Notes: generated by a model from the letters alone, not told the origin. Counted from the stretch's first letter, positions 46,056 through 59,180 are shown. The stretch is DNA of 64,000 nucleotides from Primulina eburnea (GCF_022965805.1 NC_133109.1:6239869-6303868), one strand, 5' to 3'. Program-made: numbers and translations.

Positions 46056-47730
46056 TTTCTCCCCCCCTAAGATACGATTTCGTCCTCGAAATCACAGGCA
46101 ATCAATCGTATCAATAAGAAGGTATATCACAAAACTGAATAGAAAACTCACATCAGTTAAATAACTCGGGGAATCTTTGTCTCATGTCTGACTCTATTTC
46201 CCAAGTATCTTCTTCTATGCCCTGACGACTTCACTGAATCCTCATATGAAGCATCAATAAAGATAGTTCTCATCTCAATAAAGAGGAAATCCCCATTTCT
46301 TTCCGTACAACGTTTTGAAAGAAGCTATTTCAATACTCGTATGATAGCTATTGTTGTACGAAAACTCACAAAATGGCAGTATATCTTGCCAGCTAGCGCT
46401 AAAATCAAGCACTACTGTTCTCAGCATCCTCCAATATCTGGAGCATCTGCTCAGACTATCCATCGGTCTATGGATGATATGCGGTACTAAGATGTACCTT
46501 CGTACTTAGAGCCTACTGCAAACTCTACCCAAAGTGCAATATAGACCGAGGATCATGGTCTAAAACAATCGGCTTTGGCACGCTAGGCAGTGTGATTACC
46601 TGTTTGACATAAATCTCAGTCATCTGGTCATGTCTGTACGTCATCTCGTACAGAATAAAACATGCGGATTTGGTCAATCTGTCAGTCCCAAATCACATCA
46701 CGACTCCGGGAGGATCTCAGTAATTTCATTACAAATCTATGGAAATGTGATCTCATTTCTTTTCAGGAATAGACAAACTCTGTACTAATCCTCCTGTTTT
46801 CTTTCTCTCAGCTTCCACCTATTGACAATTCAGACATTTGGTTACAAATTCAGCTATATCAGCTTTCATTTGTTTCCACCAACACTGTCTTCGATCTGAT
46901 TCAAACCCGAATTCAGAATAACAACAATATTCAGTCAAATTCCAGACATCACTAATCAGTACTGATCCGATAAACTCATACAATCGCAAATATCTGACAC
47001 TGATATCTACTACAGCCAACTAATTACAGTTTATTTCTGCTAAAATCAACAGAAACATCATCCTTGGATATAACACATCCTGAATGCCATCTGTCTCAAT
47101 CAGGATTCGCCATTTCAGCTGTTTTTTTTTTATATCCAATCAAGGCTAAAATCAATCTCCCTGCCTGAAATAAAATCTGAAATCTTATCGGGGAAAAAAA
47201 AACATCAATAACTTTCATATCATTGGTAAATCAGCCAATGATAGACTCAACTTCAGTAAATCAACTGAATACATAAGGATTATCTCTGCTCCTTTCTGTA
47301 ATACTCGAGTCATAGCTAGTACGAATTATTAAAGGAATCCTCAATCTAGAATCCTTATCGTACAATACTCATCTCTTGGCCATTTCAGGTCCCATTCTCA
47401 CCATCTTCTGGAATCAATCTAGGTAGCTCTGTACTTGGTCCGCATATCAATATCCGTAATGCAGTCCCAAAATTAGACAACCCCAGTACAATACCAGCTA
47501 TCACAAGCTCTAACTCAGTCTCATTCTCATTCTACTGTAGTATACATCGTCTTACAGCATTCACTGCTATAAAAACTCTCCCCAACGGAGCAAGGCATAC
47601 ACTACAGTAAATAAAACTCAACGGGCAAAGCATATCTCAATGCAATTCATTCAAAACTAATATAGGTGAAGCACCCGCATCTATCAGTACAAAAGCAGGA
47701 TAACTATATCAAGAATCGTTACCTGCAACA
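46056..47730 (-). pseudogene. pol remnant of copy B
   Basis: Minus-strand scraps in gypsy order: protease-like LIDAGAS near 47660, a stretch before RT near 47300-47480, an HHCC-type zinc segment ending WWKQMKADIAEFVTKCLNCQ (46819-47019), and an integrase segment with FCEFSYNNSYHTSIE (46275-46463). RT and RNase H are missing, and stops are frequent. Confidence 0.8.
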
Positions 47731-48826
47731 TCACTCATCTGGTGCTTCCTCAGCCTGCTCCTCGGTCAAAGAAAATAATCTGGCCTGCTGTCTAGGAGGC
47801 TGGCCGACTATCTGGCTTCCTCCTGGCCTCTGCTGTGACTGAGATGGTGCTGGCTGAAATGAAGGAACAGCAGCTGATTGTCTACTCCACTGTGCTACTG
47901 ATCCAGATGATTCGGTTCCCTGAAATCTTTGAGAACCTTTCTGTGGACACATTCTGGAAAAATGTCCCTGTTGTTTGCAGAAGTGGTAGCTACCAAGTAC
48001 TCCTTGGCACTGTTCAGTGGAATGTCTCCCTCCACAATTTCCGCAATAAGCCCCGGTATAACTCTGTTGGGGACCACTGGAACTAGAAGAACTGCCGCCA
48101 GACTTCTTAAACTGCTTTCCTCTAGCCTTCAGAAAATCTTTCTTTCCACCACTGCTACTACCACCCTCGAATCGGGGAAGTGGTTGCTGTGGTCTCGACA
48201 CCGGAGGAACAAATGCAGCTCCTCGCTGCCTTATCAGGCCTGCTTCAGCGCCCTTTGCTCTATTCATGGCATCAGCAAAGTTATTTGGTCGCCCTGTGTT
48301 CACCAATGTAAAGATATCAGGATTCAAGCCATTGATGAACTGATCAGCCACGGCTTCATCATTATCAGCCACATGTGGAGCGAACTTCAACAAGGTAGAG
48401 AACTTGGTCACATATTCTTCAATGTTCAGCTGACCCTGTCTCAAATTGGCAAACTCTGCCCCCTTGTCTTTCCTGTACGACACTGGGAAAAATCTCTGAT
48501 AAAATTCAGTTTTTAAATACATCCCAAGTAGTAGTCGTACCTCGTTGCTCCAAGGCCCTCTTCATCGTACTCCACCAGCTCTTTGCAACATCATGCAACT
48601 GGTTCCCAATCAACTTAATTCGACGCTCATCGCTATACTCCAGCAATTCAAACAGCTTTTCGATATCATTCAGCCAACTCTCACACTCAACTGATGTCTC
48701 AGTACCTTTCAGAGTGGGTGGTTTGAATGATTGAAACCTCTTCAGCAAGGTTTCCATGGGAGTCGGTGTTACATCCATTGGAGGATTCGATGTACTACCC
48801 TGTTCTGGAATTCGTCTAGGAGGCAT
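47731..48826 (-). pseudogene. gag of copy B, one frameshift
   Basis: The frame opens MPPRRIPEQGSTS at 48826 and breaks near 48515 at an A-run (TTTAAAAACTG, one base too many), then continues open to 47731. Content: a retrotransposon gag core (WLNDIEKLFELLEYSDERR, later FYQRFFPVSYR), a Ser/Gly-rich stretch, and two zinc knuckles: CGNCGGRHSTEQC, and a second whose first Cys is lost (HFCKQQGHFSRMC). Gag would package element RNA. Confidence 0.9.
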
Positions 48827-49113
48827 ATCTGAAACTCAAAAGGATTAGTAATCCAATCCAACAAACCTGTTTCAATTCAGTCTCTCCTCCGATCATCTTA
48901 CTGCTGATCGAGAATCAATTCAGATTCGTGCCCAATAATACATATTACAAAATCAAATCAGATAAATCAAGTAACATGTATTATATAAAGCAGTAAGTCA
49001 TGCTAGCAATCACAAGCAAGGAAAGAAAATTCAATCTACCCCGCTCACTAGCCTCTTCTATCTCAATCTCAAGAAGCCACAGTTCTAGTACCTACGGCTC
49101 TGATACCACCTGT

Positions 49114-50607
49114 TGTGGGGACCCGGACGCTAATCAAGTTCTTAATCATCATTGGGACTAATTAATCAATTATAAACAGGGTCAAAAAAATTTTTCTTTT
49201 AATATACAAAGCGGAAACGTAATGTAATTCAATTCAAATTACATATTAACATGAACATACAATTCTTGTGTTATCTACACAATTAAACTAGGTTCAACTA
49301 TAAATCAAAGCTGAATCCTAAGTTGCTGCAAAGCCCGGATCTCCACGCTATCTATCTTCTCTCATCCTCTTCTTGACCCTGATCCAGCCCCACCTGTTGT
49401 CATGCACACATACAAAACAAGACAACAGCCGGATAACTCCGGTGAGAATAACTCCCAGTATAAACAATGTAAACATGCAATCATATAAAAACATATATAA
49501 AAGCATATAATTAACATTCATAACATGTATCAAATCAGAAACATAAATCAATAACAAATAATGAATCACACTCAGACTCAAACAACGCGTCGTCTCAGAC
49601 TCGACTCAACTCTAACCTAGGGATCCCGATATAGTGTCTGGCGAATCAGCCGCAGAATTGACGACTCAGTCAAGATTTAAGCGAATCAGCCAATAGCTAG
49701 GCGAAACAGCCGATAGCTAGACGAATCAGTCAATAGATAGACGAATCAGTCAATAAATAGACGAATCAGTCAATAGATAAGCGAATCAGCCAATAGCTAG
49801 GCGAAACAGCTGATAGCTAGACGAATCAGTCAATAACCGGACGACTCAGTCGGTGACTAGGCGAATCAGCCAATGACTCAACAACTCAGTAATCAATACA
49901 TGCAATGACTATAAATCAATAGACAACAACATCAATCTTATCAATTACAAATCTCAATGTAATAATCTAAGTATGTGATTTAGGGAGACTCGAGTCAAAC
50001 CTTACTCGAGTTGTGCAATCCCAACACAACATTAATTTATACATTTCTTTCTGCTATTCTGACTCTGTCGAAGTCTCGAACCCCAAGCCTGTCAATACTC
50101 AGTCTGACAATAACGATATCGAGGGTACAATATCAATACACCATCCAAACAATACTGGATATAATCAGAATTAAATCAAATTCTGTTTCAACAACACAAC
50201 GTCATAATTTCAATATATCCAGCCCTACCATATTAGTCAGATATCAATCCCAACATCTCCTAATCAATAACAACTCAATTCTGATATCAAATCAACTCCG
50301 AAATTCATAACAATTTCATATGGTATCTGTTTCTCACTCCGGTTTTGATTATACGATGTCTAACATGCCAAGAACATCATATATGAATCATATCAGATTC
50401 TGACAATACCATAATTTCAAATCATATCAAAACGTAGCAAAACTTACGTCCAGTTGTAGCCTACTTCGATAGGTACTCAATACCGAAGTCGGATTCAAAA
50501 TCGGACGGGTGGATTTCTCAGAAAAGGCGTAAGGATTTTCTTTCCTTTTTCTGAAACCTTTTTCGATTCCCTTCGTTTCCTTCTTATGAATTCTGAAAGA
50601 ATTCATG

Positions 50608-50693
<86 letters not shown>

Positions 50694-51103
50694 GCACATG
50701 CAATAAGACAAATGGCACATCCTTCACGCGACACGCATCGCGCTCGGGCGGTAAGAAATTCCCGCCCGGGCGCTCGCTCGGCGCTCGGGCGGTAAAAATC
50801 TGCCGCCCGGGCGCGAAGCGCTCTGCCTCCCTGCATTACCCGATGGCGCTCGGGCGGTCAAAAACTACCGCCCGGGCGCCAAGCTTTCTGCCCGGAACCA
50901 TCTTGGTTTAACATTGGCGCTCGAGCGGTCAAGAACCACCGCTCGGGCGCCAGACATTCTGCCCGAAAATCACATAACTCATATGTGTTAACCAATCTGT
51001 CTCGGAGTGGTCCAACTATGCTCACATCCGTTCATCGTCGATAAATCATCTCAGATTACGTTAATCATCTCAGATTACGTTAATCAAATTCTTGGGCATT
51101 ACA
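49114..51103 (-). repeat. 5' LTR of copy B
   Basis: 1,990 bp, same arrays as the left LTR: tandem units 49635-49895, TA tract 50609-50690, hairpin array 50738-50955. Confidence 0.96.
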
Positions 51104-51218
51104 AAAATTGTGTAATTCATATACTTTGCCCAATCTGCTCTCGAAATGATCCGTCTATAATCATATCAATTCAAAAGCAATAATCTCAGATTACTAGAAT
51201 GCAAATCTCGGGCATTAC
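51104..51218 (-). repeat. Remnant of an older family-1 LTR, right part
   Basis: Ends CTCGGGCATTACA, the family-1 LTR terminus, and shares CTCAGATTAC and the GCTCTCGAAATGATCCGTCT-like word with the other copies. It completes the piece at 44010-44077. Confidence 0.78.
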
Positions 51219-53059
51219 AAAAGCAGTTTGTCTCGACTTGAAATCTTATTGAGTAGAAATGATCTTGAACTTTGCAAAGTCTAGGATGATCTTGAGAAGG
51301 CCTCAAAAACTCTTACAAAATTCAACTCAAGTTCATCAAAACTTGACTCAATGCTAACAATGGGAAATGATAGCATAGCTGGTCTTGGATATGTTGAAAG
51401 CGTATATGAACATGGCGAATCTTCCAAATCCGGATCAAAATCAACTGTGTTTTGAAGGGAAGTGAAGACAATTCGGTCCCTTGAATGGTTAACCCACCTG
51501 TGAAAACTCTGTCAATCTCAAAGCTTGTCTCGGAACAAAGGCCGAAACAAATCAGAGTTTCCTCGTCTCATTTGAAAGTTGGTCCTCCAGTGAAGATGTC
51601 ACAATCCAAAAAGCCAGTGTCAACTTCTAAACCAAAGCAAATAAATTGACAGTTTATCTGGCACAACTGCCAGAAGCCTGGGCACATCAAACCTTTCTGC
51701 TAAAAACTAAGAGCTGACTACCTAAATTGGCAATCAAATAGGGTGTTGCACAACACCAAGCACAACACCGTAGCCAATAAATCTCCTGCAAAGAAAATCT
51801 GGGTACTCATAGCTGTAATTCGATGTAATGTTATTTATACCTCTTTAAAAATTAACATTGCAGGTGCATGATACTTTGACAGTGGGTGCTCATACCACAT
51901 GAACAGATCCAAAAAACACCTCATGGATTATGATGAAGTAAAAAGTGGGAGTTTAACATATGGTGGTGGTGCTAAATGAAGAGTTGTAGAGAATGGAACC
52001 ATGAATGTTGATGGGCTTCCTGAACTTCATAATTTTCTACACGTTGAAGGACTTAATTCAAAATTAATAAGCATAAGTTCACTCTGTGATGATGATTCGC
52101 ATGTTAGGTTCAGTAAAAATAATTGTGAAGTTTTTAATGATACCAATGTTTGTGTAATGCCAGGCGCTCGATCTGCTGACAATTGCTATCAATTGGGAGA
52201 AGCGACGATTGCCGAAGTGCCAAGGTAAGTGATTTGGACATATGACATCAAAAATTGGGACACGTGAGCTTCAAGACTTCGAAGAATCCATGTAAGTTTG
52301 ATATTGTGAGAGGTTGCCCAATTTAACTTCAAGATGTGTGTGGACCGTGTTCAGAAAGGTAACAAGTGTTGCAACACTTTGGGACAACATGATGTCTTGA
52401 ACTCTTGCATATGGATCTAATGGGTGCAATGGATGTTGAGAGCTTGGATGGTAAGAAATATTCGTTTGTTTGTGTTGATGATTTTTTGTGTTTTACTTGG
52501 GTAAGTTTCCTTAGAGAAAAATCTGATATTTTTGATGTTTTTAAGAAATTGCATGCTAGAATAAACAATTTGCATGAAGTAAGGGTGGCTAAAATAAGAA
52601 CCGATCATGGTAAAGAGTTCCAAAATTCTCATTTTAATTCTTTGTGCGATAAGAAAGGTATCACTCATAAATTTTCAGCTCTGAATACCCCACAACAAAA
52701 CGGCATAGCGGAAAGGAAAAATCGAACCCTTCAAGAAATGGCTTGGGTCATGCAAAGTTCCAAGAATGTGTCAAAATATTTTTGGGCCGAAGTTTTAAAC
52801 ACGGCATGTCACATTTCCAACCGTGTATTTTTAAGGAGTGGATCTACTATGACATCCTATAAAATCATCATGGGAAAGAAACCAAATATTAAATATTTTC
52901 ATTCTTTGGTTGTGTTTGTTGTGTTTTAAATGAACGAGATAATCTTGCAAAATTTGATTCGAAAAGTGATAAAAGCCTATTTCTTGGATACTCAATGAAT
53001 AGCCGGGCCTATCGTGTGTTTAATTTGAGAACTAGGATAACTATGGAATCAATTAATAT
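51219..53059 (+). pseudogene. Ty1-copia fragment (SIRE-like), gag end to integrase
   Basis: Plus-strand pieces in copia order: gag C-terminus (SRNDLELCK, later LTKFNSSSSKLDSML, in shifted frames), a zinc knuckle lacking its first Cys (WHNCQKPGHIKPFC, about 51665), protease-side FDSGCSYHM (51875), a 75-codon pre-integrase frame (52001-52228), a KLGH-like GAG-pre-integrase scrap, and an integrase frame 52405-52929 with CVDDF, RTDHGKEF and QNGIAERKNR (the DDE residues). Stops and frameshifts separate them. No LTR or start is seen at the left. The frame continues at 58791 past the inserted element. Clade placement is inference from wording. Confidence 0.85.
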
Positions 53060-54453
53060 TTATGGATCGTTTGTGCTAGCGCCTTCGAAGGCATTTCACA
53101 CAGAACAACCTTCAATGAGCTTCAATAGCTCGTTATCTAAGAATATTAACACAGATGAATTAAATCGAGTTTGGTTTTAAATTAATCGGAAGAAACTCGA
53201 AGTAATCCTTCGTAAAGAAAGCTGAAATGTTAGAAACTATTTTAACTTGTATAAACTGACTAACTGAAATAACACATATTAGTCTTTGCATTCTTGTATT
53301 TCAGTTATGGTAACAACTGAACACACGGACACTCTAACTAATCAAAACGATTTTAAAGAGATAGTTAATCAGTTAAATACACAAGATATGTTTATGGATG
53401 TTCAGAGACTTCAACTGCTCCTACGTCACCCCTTCTATCTCCACGGATATGATACACTAGAAGACTTTGGTTTATACAATTACATGTACAAGCCCACTCA
53501 GCTAGGACTTATCCATTGCCTAAACTGAACTACTAGCTACGACTGAAAACAACAACTTACAGTCAAAATTTATTTAACGTCTATGTGAGAAAAACTACAT
53601 ATACAAGTTTAACGTCTTTGTGCAGGACTGTTTTGGGTGGTATTGAGAGTAAGTATGTGTGTAAGAACTGAACAAGAATGTTCTCACACACTGAGGGAAA
53701 TTGGCTTCTAAACTAAGCTGAAACAACGATGAAGAATTCCCTCCGGGCTTAAGTGCTTCTGAAAGCTGATATGCAACTGAGCGTGCCCTTTTCTCTTTAG
53801 TATTGTATATGTGCTCCCTCTATTATTTTAGTCTTCACCGATCTTCTCTTTATATAGGTGGAGGAATCTGATCGTACAGTGAGACTCATTTATTGTATCC
53901 GTTGCATTTGAATCGGCTTCTTGGACTATGTGTCTCGTCTTTTTGACTGTCCCTCTGAAGCGTTTTGTCTTTAATGCTCTGATGCAACGTCCATTATTGT
54001 CCTTGGACTGGATAATGGCTTTGTACCTTCTCGCACAGCTGGAATCCACTCGAAGGGATTTATCATCCACCATAACTGAAGGATTCTAACTGATGCTTCG
54101 TATTGGTCAGTTTGAACTGATCTTTCAGTTGGGCTGGTGAAATCAGTTGACTCGTCAGTTGAACTGATTTCACATTCGTTCAGTTGGACTGATCAGCTGG
54201 GTTTCTTCAGCAGTTGAACACTCATTCGGCTGGTCAGGCTTCTGAGGTTTTCCTGCTGAATCACCTATCAACTGGTCAACCAGCTGTACATGCTCAAGTG
54301 ACGTAGCCAGTTAGATTGATCAATTTGTACGATCAGTTGGGTCTTCAGTTTTGCTATGTAAACATCTCGTGAGTGATCCTAGATTCTGCATAATTAAGGT
54401 AGATCATTAGTAACACAGTTAACAAGTTTTGTTATCATCAAAATCAAGATTGT

Positions 54454-56332
54454 TGTAATGCCCGAGATTTTGATTACTGTATTCTGATATGATTTGTTGG
54501 TAATTGTAATGTGATTATAGATGGAACGGATTAGACCGGGATAGGCGGAAATAAGATGGAATTATGTGCGAGGACAGAACACCTCGCGCATATGCGTGAC
54601 CGGACAGGGCGCATATGCGCGAGGCATATGCGTGATGGGTATCCGCGCATGTGCGCGAGGGTACCCGAGAGTTGTGAAGAACTGTGCAGGACCTCGCGCA
54701 TATGCGCCGAGTGAGGGACGCGCATATGCGCGAGAAGCTATGATGAAGACGAGCCGATACATAAGGTCTCGCGCATATGCGCCGAGATAGGTCGCGCATA
54801 TGCGCGAGACGTGCTGCTTAAAAAATCATGCCACATTTTGTAAACCATGCAATGTATATATATACATGAGTCTTCATCCGTTTCAAAAAGGAAAAGAATC
54901 GAGAAAATGAACGAGAATAAATGTAGAAAATCCTTACGCCTTTTATTTTAGAAATTTGAAGTTTGTGAAAGATCCGCTCGTCCGATTTTGAATCCGACTT
55001 CAGTACTGTGTTCCTATCAACGCAAGCTACAACTGGACGTAAGTTTTGTTACGTTTTGATATGTTTTGAAATTATGGTATTGCCAGAATCAGATAGGATT
55101 CATATATGATGTTCTTGACATGTTAGACATCGTAGAATCGAAGTCAGATTAAGAAACAGATTGATTATGGAATTGTTATGATTTTATGATTGAATATGAT
55201 TGAGATTTGATATCAGATTGGTGTTGTTATTGATTATGAGTTGGGGTAATTAATATCTGTTGAGATTGTATTGACCGGGATATCGAGATTGTTCCGTTAT
55301 GCCGTTGGTTTTGAATTAAATCCAGATTGCTCAGATTGGTATTGATTTGAGCAGTATATTGATATGTTATTATTGATATTGTCATTGCCAGATTGAGTAT
55401 TGACAGACTTTGAATTCCAGACAGGAACGACTTCAGAACTGTAATAAAAGAAAGGTATAAGTCAATGTGGTACCGGGAGAACGACTCGAGTATGATATAC
55501 TTGAGTTTCCCTAAATCACATATTTATTGTTATTATGTGCATTGATTTGATTTGATATGCTTGTTCTATTGGTTTATAGAAAGCATGTATTAGACGAGTA
55601 TTAGACGAGTGATCTTGTGACATATGTGTCGATAGTGATGGAATCGTCACTGGCACATTGCACATTGTCACAAGATAGTGAATTATCGAAAGTGCTAAAG
55701 TCTGTGACGGATAGGTCAAGACACCGGATGTTTGGTTATATCGAAGTGGATAGAATTGGAGTTTCTTCTATTACTGATGTTCGATATGGGATACCAACGT
55801 CTGGAAACCGGGATCCCTAGACGAGGATTGAGTCTAGTCTGAGACGTGGAGTCACAAGTCTGATTAACGATTTTATATTGATTATGTTTCCTATTTTGAT
55901 ACATGTTCCTGATATTTGTTACATGCTTTTACATTGTTTATATGATTGCATGTTTCATTGATTTATACTGGGATGTATTTCTCATCGGAATTATCCAACT
56001 TTTGTCGTGTTTTTATGTGTACATGACAACAGGTGGGACATGATCGGGGTCGAGAAGATGATGAGAGATCGTGATTAGAGTGGAGACTACGGACTTTGAC
56101 GTTGCTGTAGATAGGATTCAGCACTGGACATTTAGTCGTTGAACCTTAGTTTAAGTTTGATGTATCTTGTACAAGACATGTACTTTTATACTGATATGTA
56201 TATTAGATTGAATTCCATAACGTTCCGCATTTAATACTATATTTTTTTAAAAAAAAATAGACCCTGTTTATTATAATTGATTTAATTGTCTCAATGATGA
56301 TTAAGAATATGATTAGCGTCCAGGTCCCCACA
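54454..56332 (+). mobile_element. Solo LTR of gypsy family 1 (copy C)
   Basis: 1,879 bp, TGTAATGCCCGAG...GTCCCCACA, flanked by ATTGT and ATTGC (one mismatch; 54449-54453, 56333-56337). It interrupts the left family-2 LTR. Its U3 array (54580-54812) is built of CGCGCATATGCGCG, unlike copies A and B. It keeps the downstream block, the GTAAGT site (55039) and the ACAACAG site (to 56032). Confidence 0.94.
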
Positions 56333-56357
56333 ATTGCGAACCTGAAAAGTTCCAACA

Positions 56358-57350
56358 ATCTCTCTCTTTTTTATGGTTACAAAACTTGAGCAGTTAAGCT
56401 TAATATATTCAGTTTCAGAGTTAGTACATTCAAAATGTCGAAAGCTCCCTCTTAACAACTGAATTAAAGAGATTTTGAATACAAAAGAAAAATCCTCTTT
56501 TTAAAACTGAGTAGAAAGGAAATGAGAATTTAAACAGAGTTTATCGATTGACCGAAAGAGTAACTGAATTTTAATACAAGTTTTTAAGCTAAAAAGAACG
56601 CTCCCCCTCAGGAACTGGATGAAAGCCCGTATTTGAGAATTTTTTTATTAGTCATTTAATCATTCAAGCATCATAGGCAAGATAACTGAGAATATCTATT
56701 CAATCATAAAGAGACATAACTGAATAATCATAATGTTTTATTTGAATAAACTTTCATGTATTTACATATGAGTACATACAGTTGAGAAAGAAAAAAATTG
56801 CTACAACAATAGCATATTTTAAACAACATCAGATATCAGTTGGTTTCTATGACAGAACTGGATATACCATCAGCTGGTTGTCTTGACTGCTTGAACTGCT
56901 ACGTCAGTTGTGAGTTCAATTTGCTAGAGAAACGAGTAAAACTAGTTTGAACTTGTACTATGTGCTTACCCAACTGGTCGAGCAGACTCTGACTAGGCTC
57001 ACATGGAGTTCAATTGGTGATTGAATCGACCAACATCCCAACATAAATGAGTTTCGTCTGAAGAACAACTGACTTGGTAGGTTTGCAACTGATTTCTTGT
57101 TCAGTGAGCAATTCAGCTGTTCATCTTTACAGATGTTCTTCAGTCCCCTGCAAGCTGATTAAGATCTCCGAGGTTAGGAAATTGGAGAAGTGGTCATAAC
57201 GAAAATTGCAGGACCAATCCTCTCAACTCTTTACCAAAGAGCGGCGTATAAATATTTTCAAATAGTTTTTAACACTATTTTAAAGTAATACCTTTTAAAA
57301 CACAGTTTTCTTCAAATGTTCTTCTTAGAACAACATGCTCTGATACCAAC
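56358..57350 (-). other. Internal region of the LARD-like element
   Basis: 993 bp without recognisable protein; many CAGTTG/CAACTG words. Bounded by the purine tract and the primer site. Confidence 0.75.
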
Positions 57351-58785
57351 TGATGGATCGTTTGTGCTAGCGCATTCGAATGCATTTCGCACACAACCAC
57401 CTTCAATGAGCTTCAATAGCTCTTGTTCTAAGAATATTAACATCGATGAATTAAATCGAGTTTGGTTTTAAATCAAGCGGAAGAAACTCGAAGTAATACT
57501 TCGTAAAGAAAGCTGAAATGTTAGAAATTATTTTAACTTGTGTAAACTGACTAACTGAAAGAACACATATTAGTTTTTGCATTCTTGTATTTCAGTTATG
57601 GTAACAACTGAACACACGAACACTCTAACTAATCCAAATGATTTTAAAGAGATAGTTAATCAGTTAAATACACAAGATATATTTATGGATGTTCAGAGAC
57701 TTCAACTGCTCCTACGTCACCCCTTCTATCTCCACGGATATGATACACTAGAAGACTTTGGTTTATACAATTACATGTACAAGCCCACTCAGCTAGGACT
57801 TATCCACTGCCTAAACTGAACTACTAGCTACGACTGAAAACAACAACTTCTAGTCAACACTTATTTAACATCTATGTGAGAAAAACTACATACACAAGTT
57901 TAACGTCTACATACACAAGTTTAACGTCTTTGTGCAAGACTGTTTTGGGTGGTATTGAGAGTAAGTATGTGTGTGAAAACTGAACAAGAATGTTCCCACA
58001 CACCGAGGGAAAGTGGTTTCTAAACTAAGCTGATACAACGATGAAGAATTCCCTCCGGGCGTAAGTGCTTCTGAAAGCTGATATGCAATTGAGCGTGCCA
58101 TTTTCTCTTTAGTATTGTATATGTGCTCCCTCTATTATTTTAGTCTTCACCGATCTTCTCTTTATATAGGTGGAGGAATCTGATCATACAGTGAGATTCA
58201 TTTATTGTATTCGTTGCATTTGAATCGGCTTCTTGAACTATGTGTCTCGTCTTTTTGACTGTCCCTCTGAAGCGTTTTGTCTTTAATGCTCTGATGTAAC
58301 GTCCATTATTGTCCTTTGACTGGATAATGGCTTTGTACCTTCTCGCACAGCTGGAATCCACTCGAAGGGATTTATCATCAACCGTAACTGAAGGATTCCA
58401 ACTGATGCTTCGTATTGGTCAGTTTGAACTGATCTTTCAGTTGGGCTGGTGAAATCAGTTGACTCGTCAGTGGAACTGATTTCACATTCGTTCAGTTGGA
58501 CTGATCAGCTGGGTTTCTTCATCAGTTGAACACTCCTTCGGCTGGCCAGGCTTCTGAGGTTTTCCTGCTGAATCACCTATCAACTTGTCAACCAGCTGTA
58601 CAGCTCAAGTGACGTAGCCAGTTTGCCTGATTCAGTTTGTGCGATCAGTTGGGTCTTCAGTTTTACGATGTAAACATCTCGTGAGTGATCCTAGATTCTG
58701 CATAACCAAGGTAGATCATTAGTAACACAATTAACAAGTTTTGTTATCATCAAAATCAAGATTGTGAACCTGAAAAGTTCCAACA
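57351..58785 (-). repeat. 5' LTR of the LARD-like element
   Basis: 1,435 bp. The TCAGTTGAACTGA-type array lies at about 58415-58650. An 80-aa plus-strand frame here (57577-57819) recurs in the left LTR and is not taken as a gene. Confidence 0.93.
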
Positions 58786-58857
58786 AATATTGTGTTTGAT
58801 GATTTTGCAGACCTAACAGGAAAAACCAAGGATGATGATACTGAAGGACAGCTGGAT
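58786..58857 (+). pseudogene. Ty1-copia fragment, continuation
   Basis: After the AATAT duplication the copia frame resumes (VFDDFADLTGKTKDDDTEG) for about 20 codons until the next gypsy element inserts at 58858. Confidence 0.8.
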
Positions 58858-59121
58858 TGTAAGGCCCGAGATGTCTTCATTTTTGTGAGAACCCGAAAAT
58901 TAAATAATTGATTTAAATTATTGAATGGCATTTTTGTGATTTCGGATGGCATTTTCGTAATTCTTTGAGGGAAATGGCATTTTCGTAATTATTGGAGGCA
59001 ATGGCATTTTCGTAATTATTGGATGGCAATGGCATTTTCGTAATTATTGGAGGCAATGGCATTTTCGTAATTTTGAAAGAAAAGGGCAAAAACTTGAGAG
59101 GTGGCCACGTTGCTTCTTATG

Positions 59122-59180
<59 letters not shown>

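Larger units (their letters stand above)
44078..51103 (-). mobile_element. Ty3/gypsy family-1 element, internally deleted (copy B)
   Basis: LTRs at 44078-46055 and 49114-51103 begin TGTGGGGACC and end GGCATTACA in window orientation. AAAAT flanks both ends (44073-44077, 51104-51108). On the minus strand the primer site TGGTATCAGAGC (within 49096-49110) is five bases from the 5' LTR, gag follows, then pol remnants and a purine tract GGGGGGGAGAAA against the 3' LTR. The internal region is only 3.06 kb: protease and integrase scraps remain but no RT is recognisable, so an internal deletion occurred. The LTRs differ by a few substitutions and by TA-tract length, so insertion is fairly recent even though the coding part was already defective. 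Confidence 0.95.
53060..58785 (-). mobile_element. LARD-like non-autonomous LTR element (family 2)
   Basis: LTRs 53060-56357 (about 1.41 kb without the solo LTR nested in it) and 57351-58785 (1,435 bp) begin TGATGGATCG (first G changed at the left) and end TTCCAACA. AATAT flanks both sides (53055-53059, 58786-58790). Minus orientation: the primer site TGGTATCAGAGC (57337-57348) adjoins the right LTR and a purine tract AAAAAAGAGAGAGA adjoins the left. The 993-bp internal region (56358-57350) shows no gag or pol, so it depends on another element. It inserted into the copia fragment. Confidence 0.92.

Noticed and set aside
51200..53060. The copia fragment as a functional gene
   Set aside because: Stops and frameshifts separate every domain, and a 5.7 kb element splits the frame.
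54515..54799. Overlapping frames on both strands with repeated RICAR/HAYA words
   Set aside because: They come from the CGCGCATATGCGCG array, which is open in several frames by its nature.
57337..57348. tRNA-like words (TGGTATCAGAGC on either strand, here and at 60873, 49096-49110 and 41564)
   Set aside because: They are primer-binding sites of 12 bases next to LTRs, without a cloverleaf around them.
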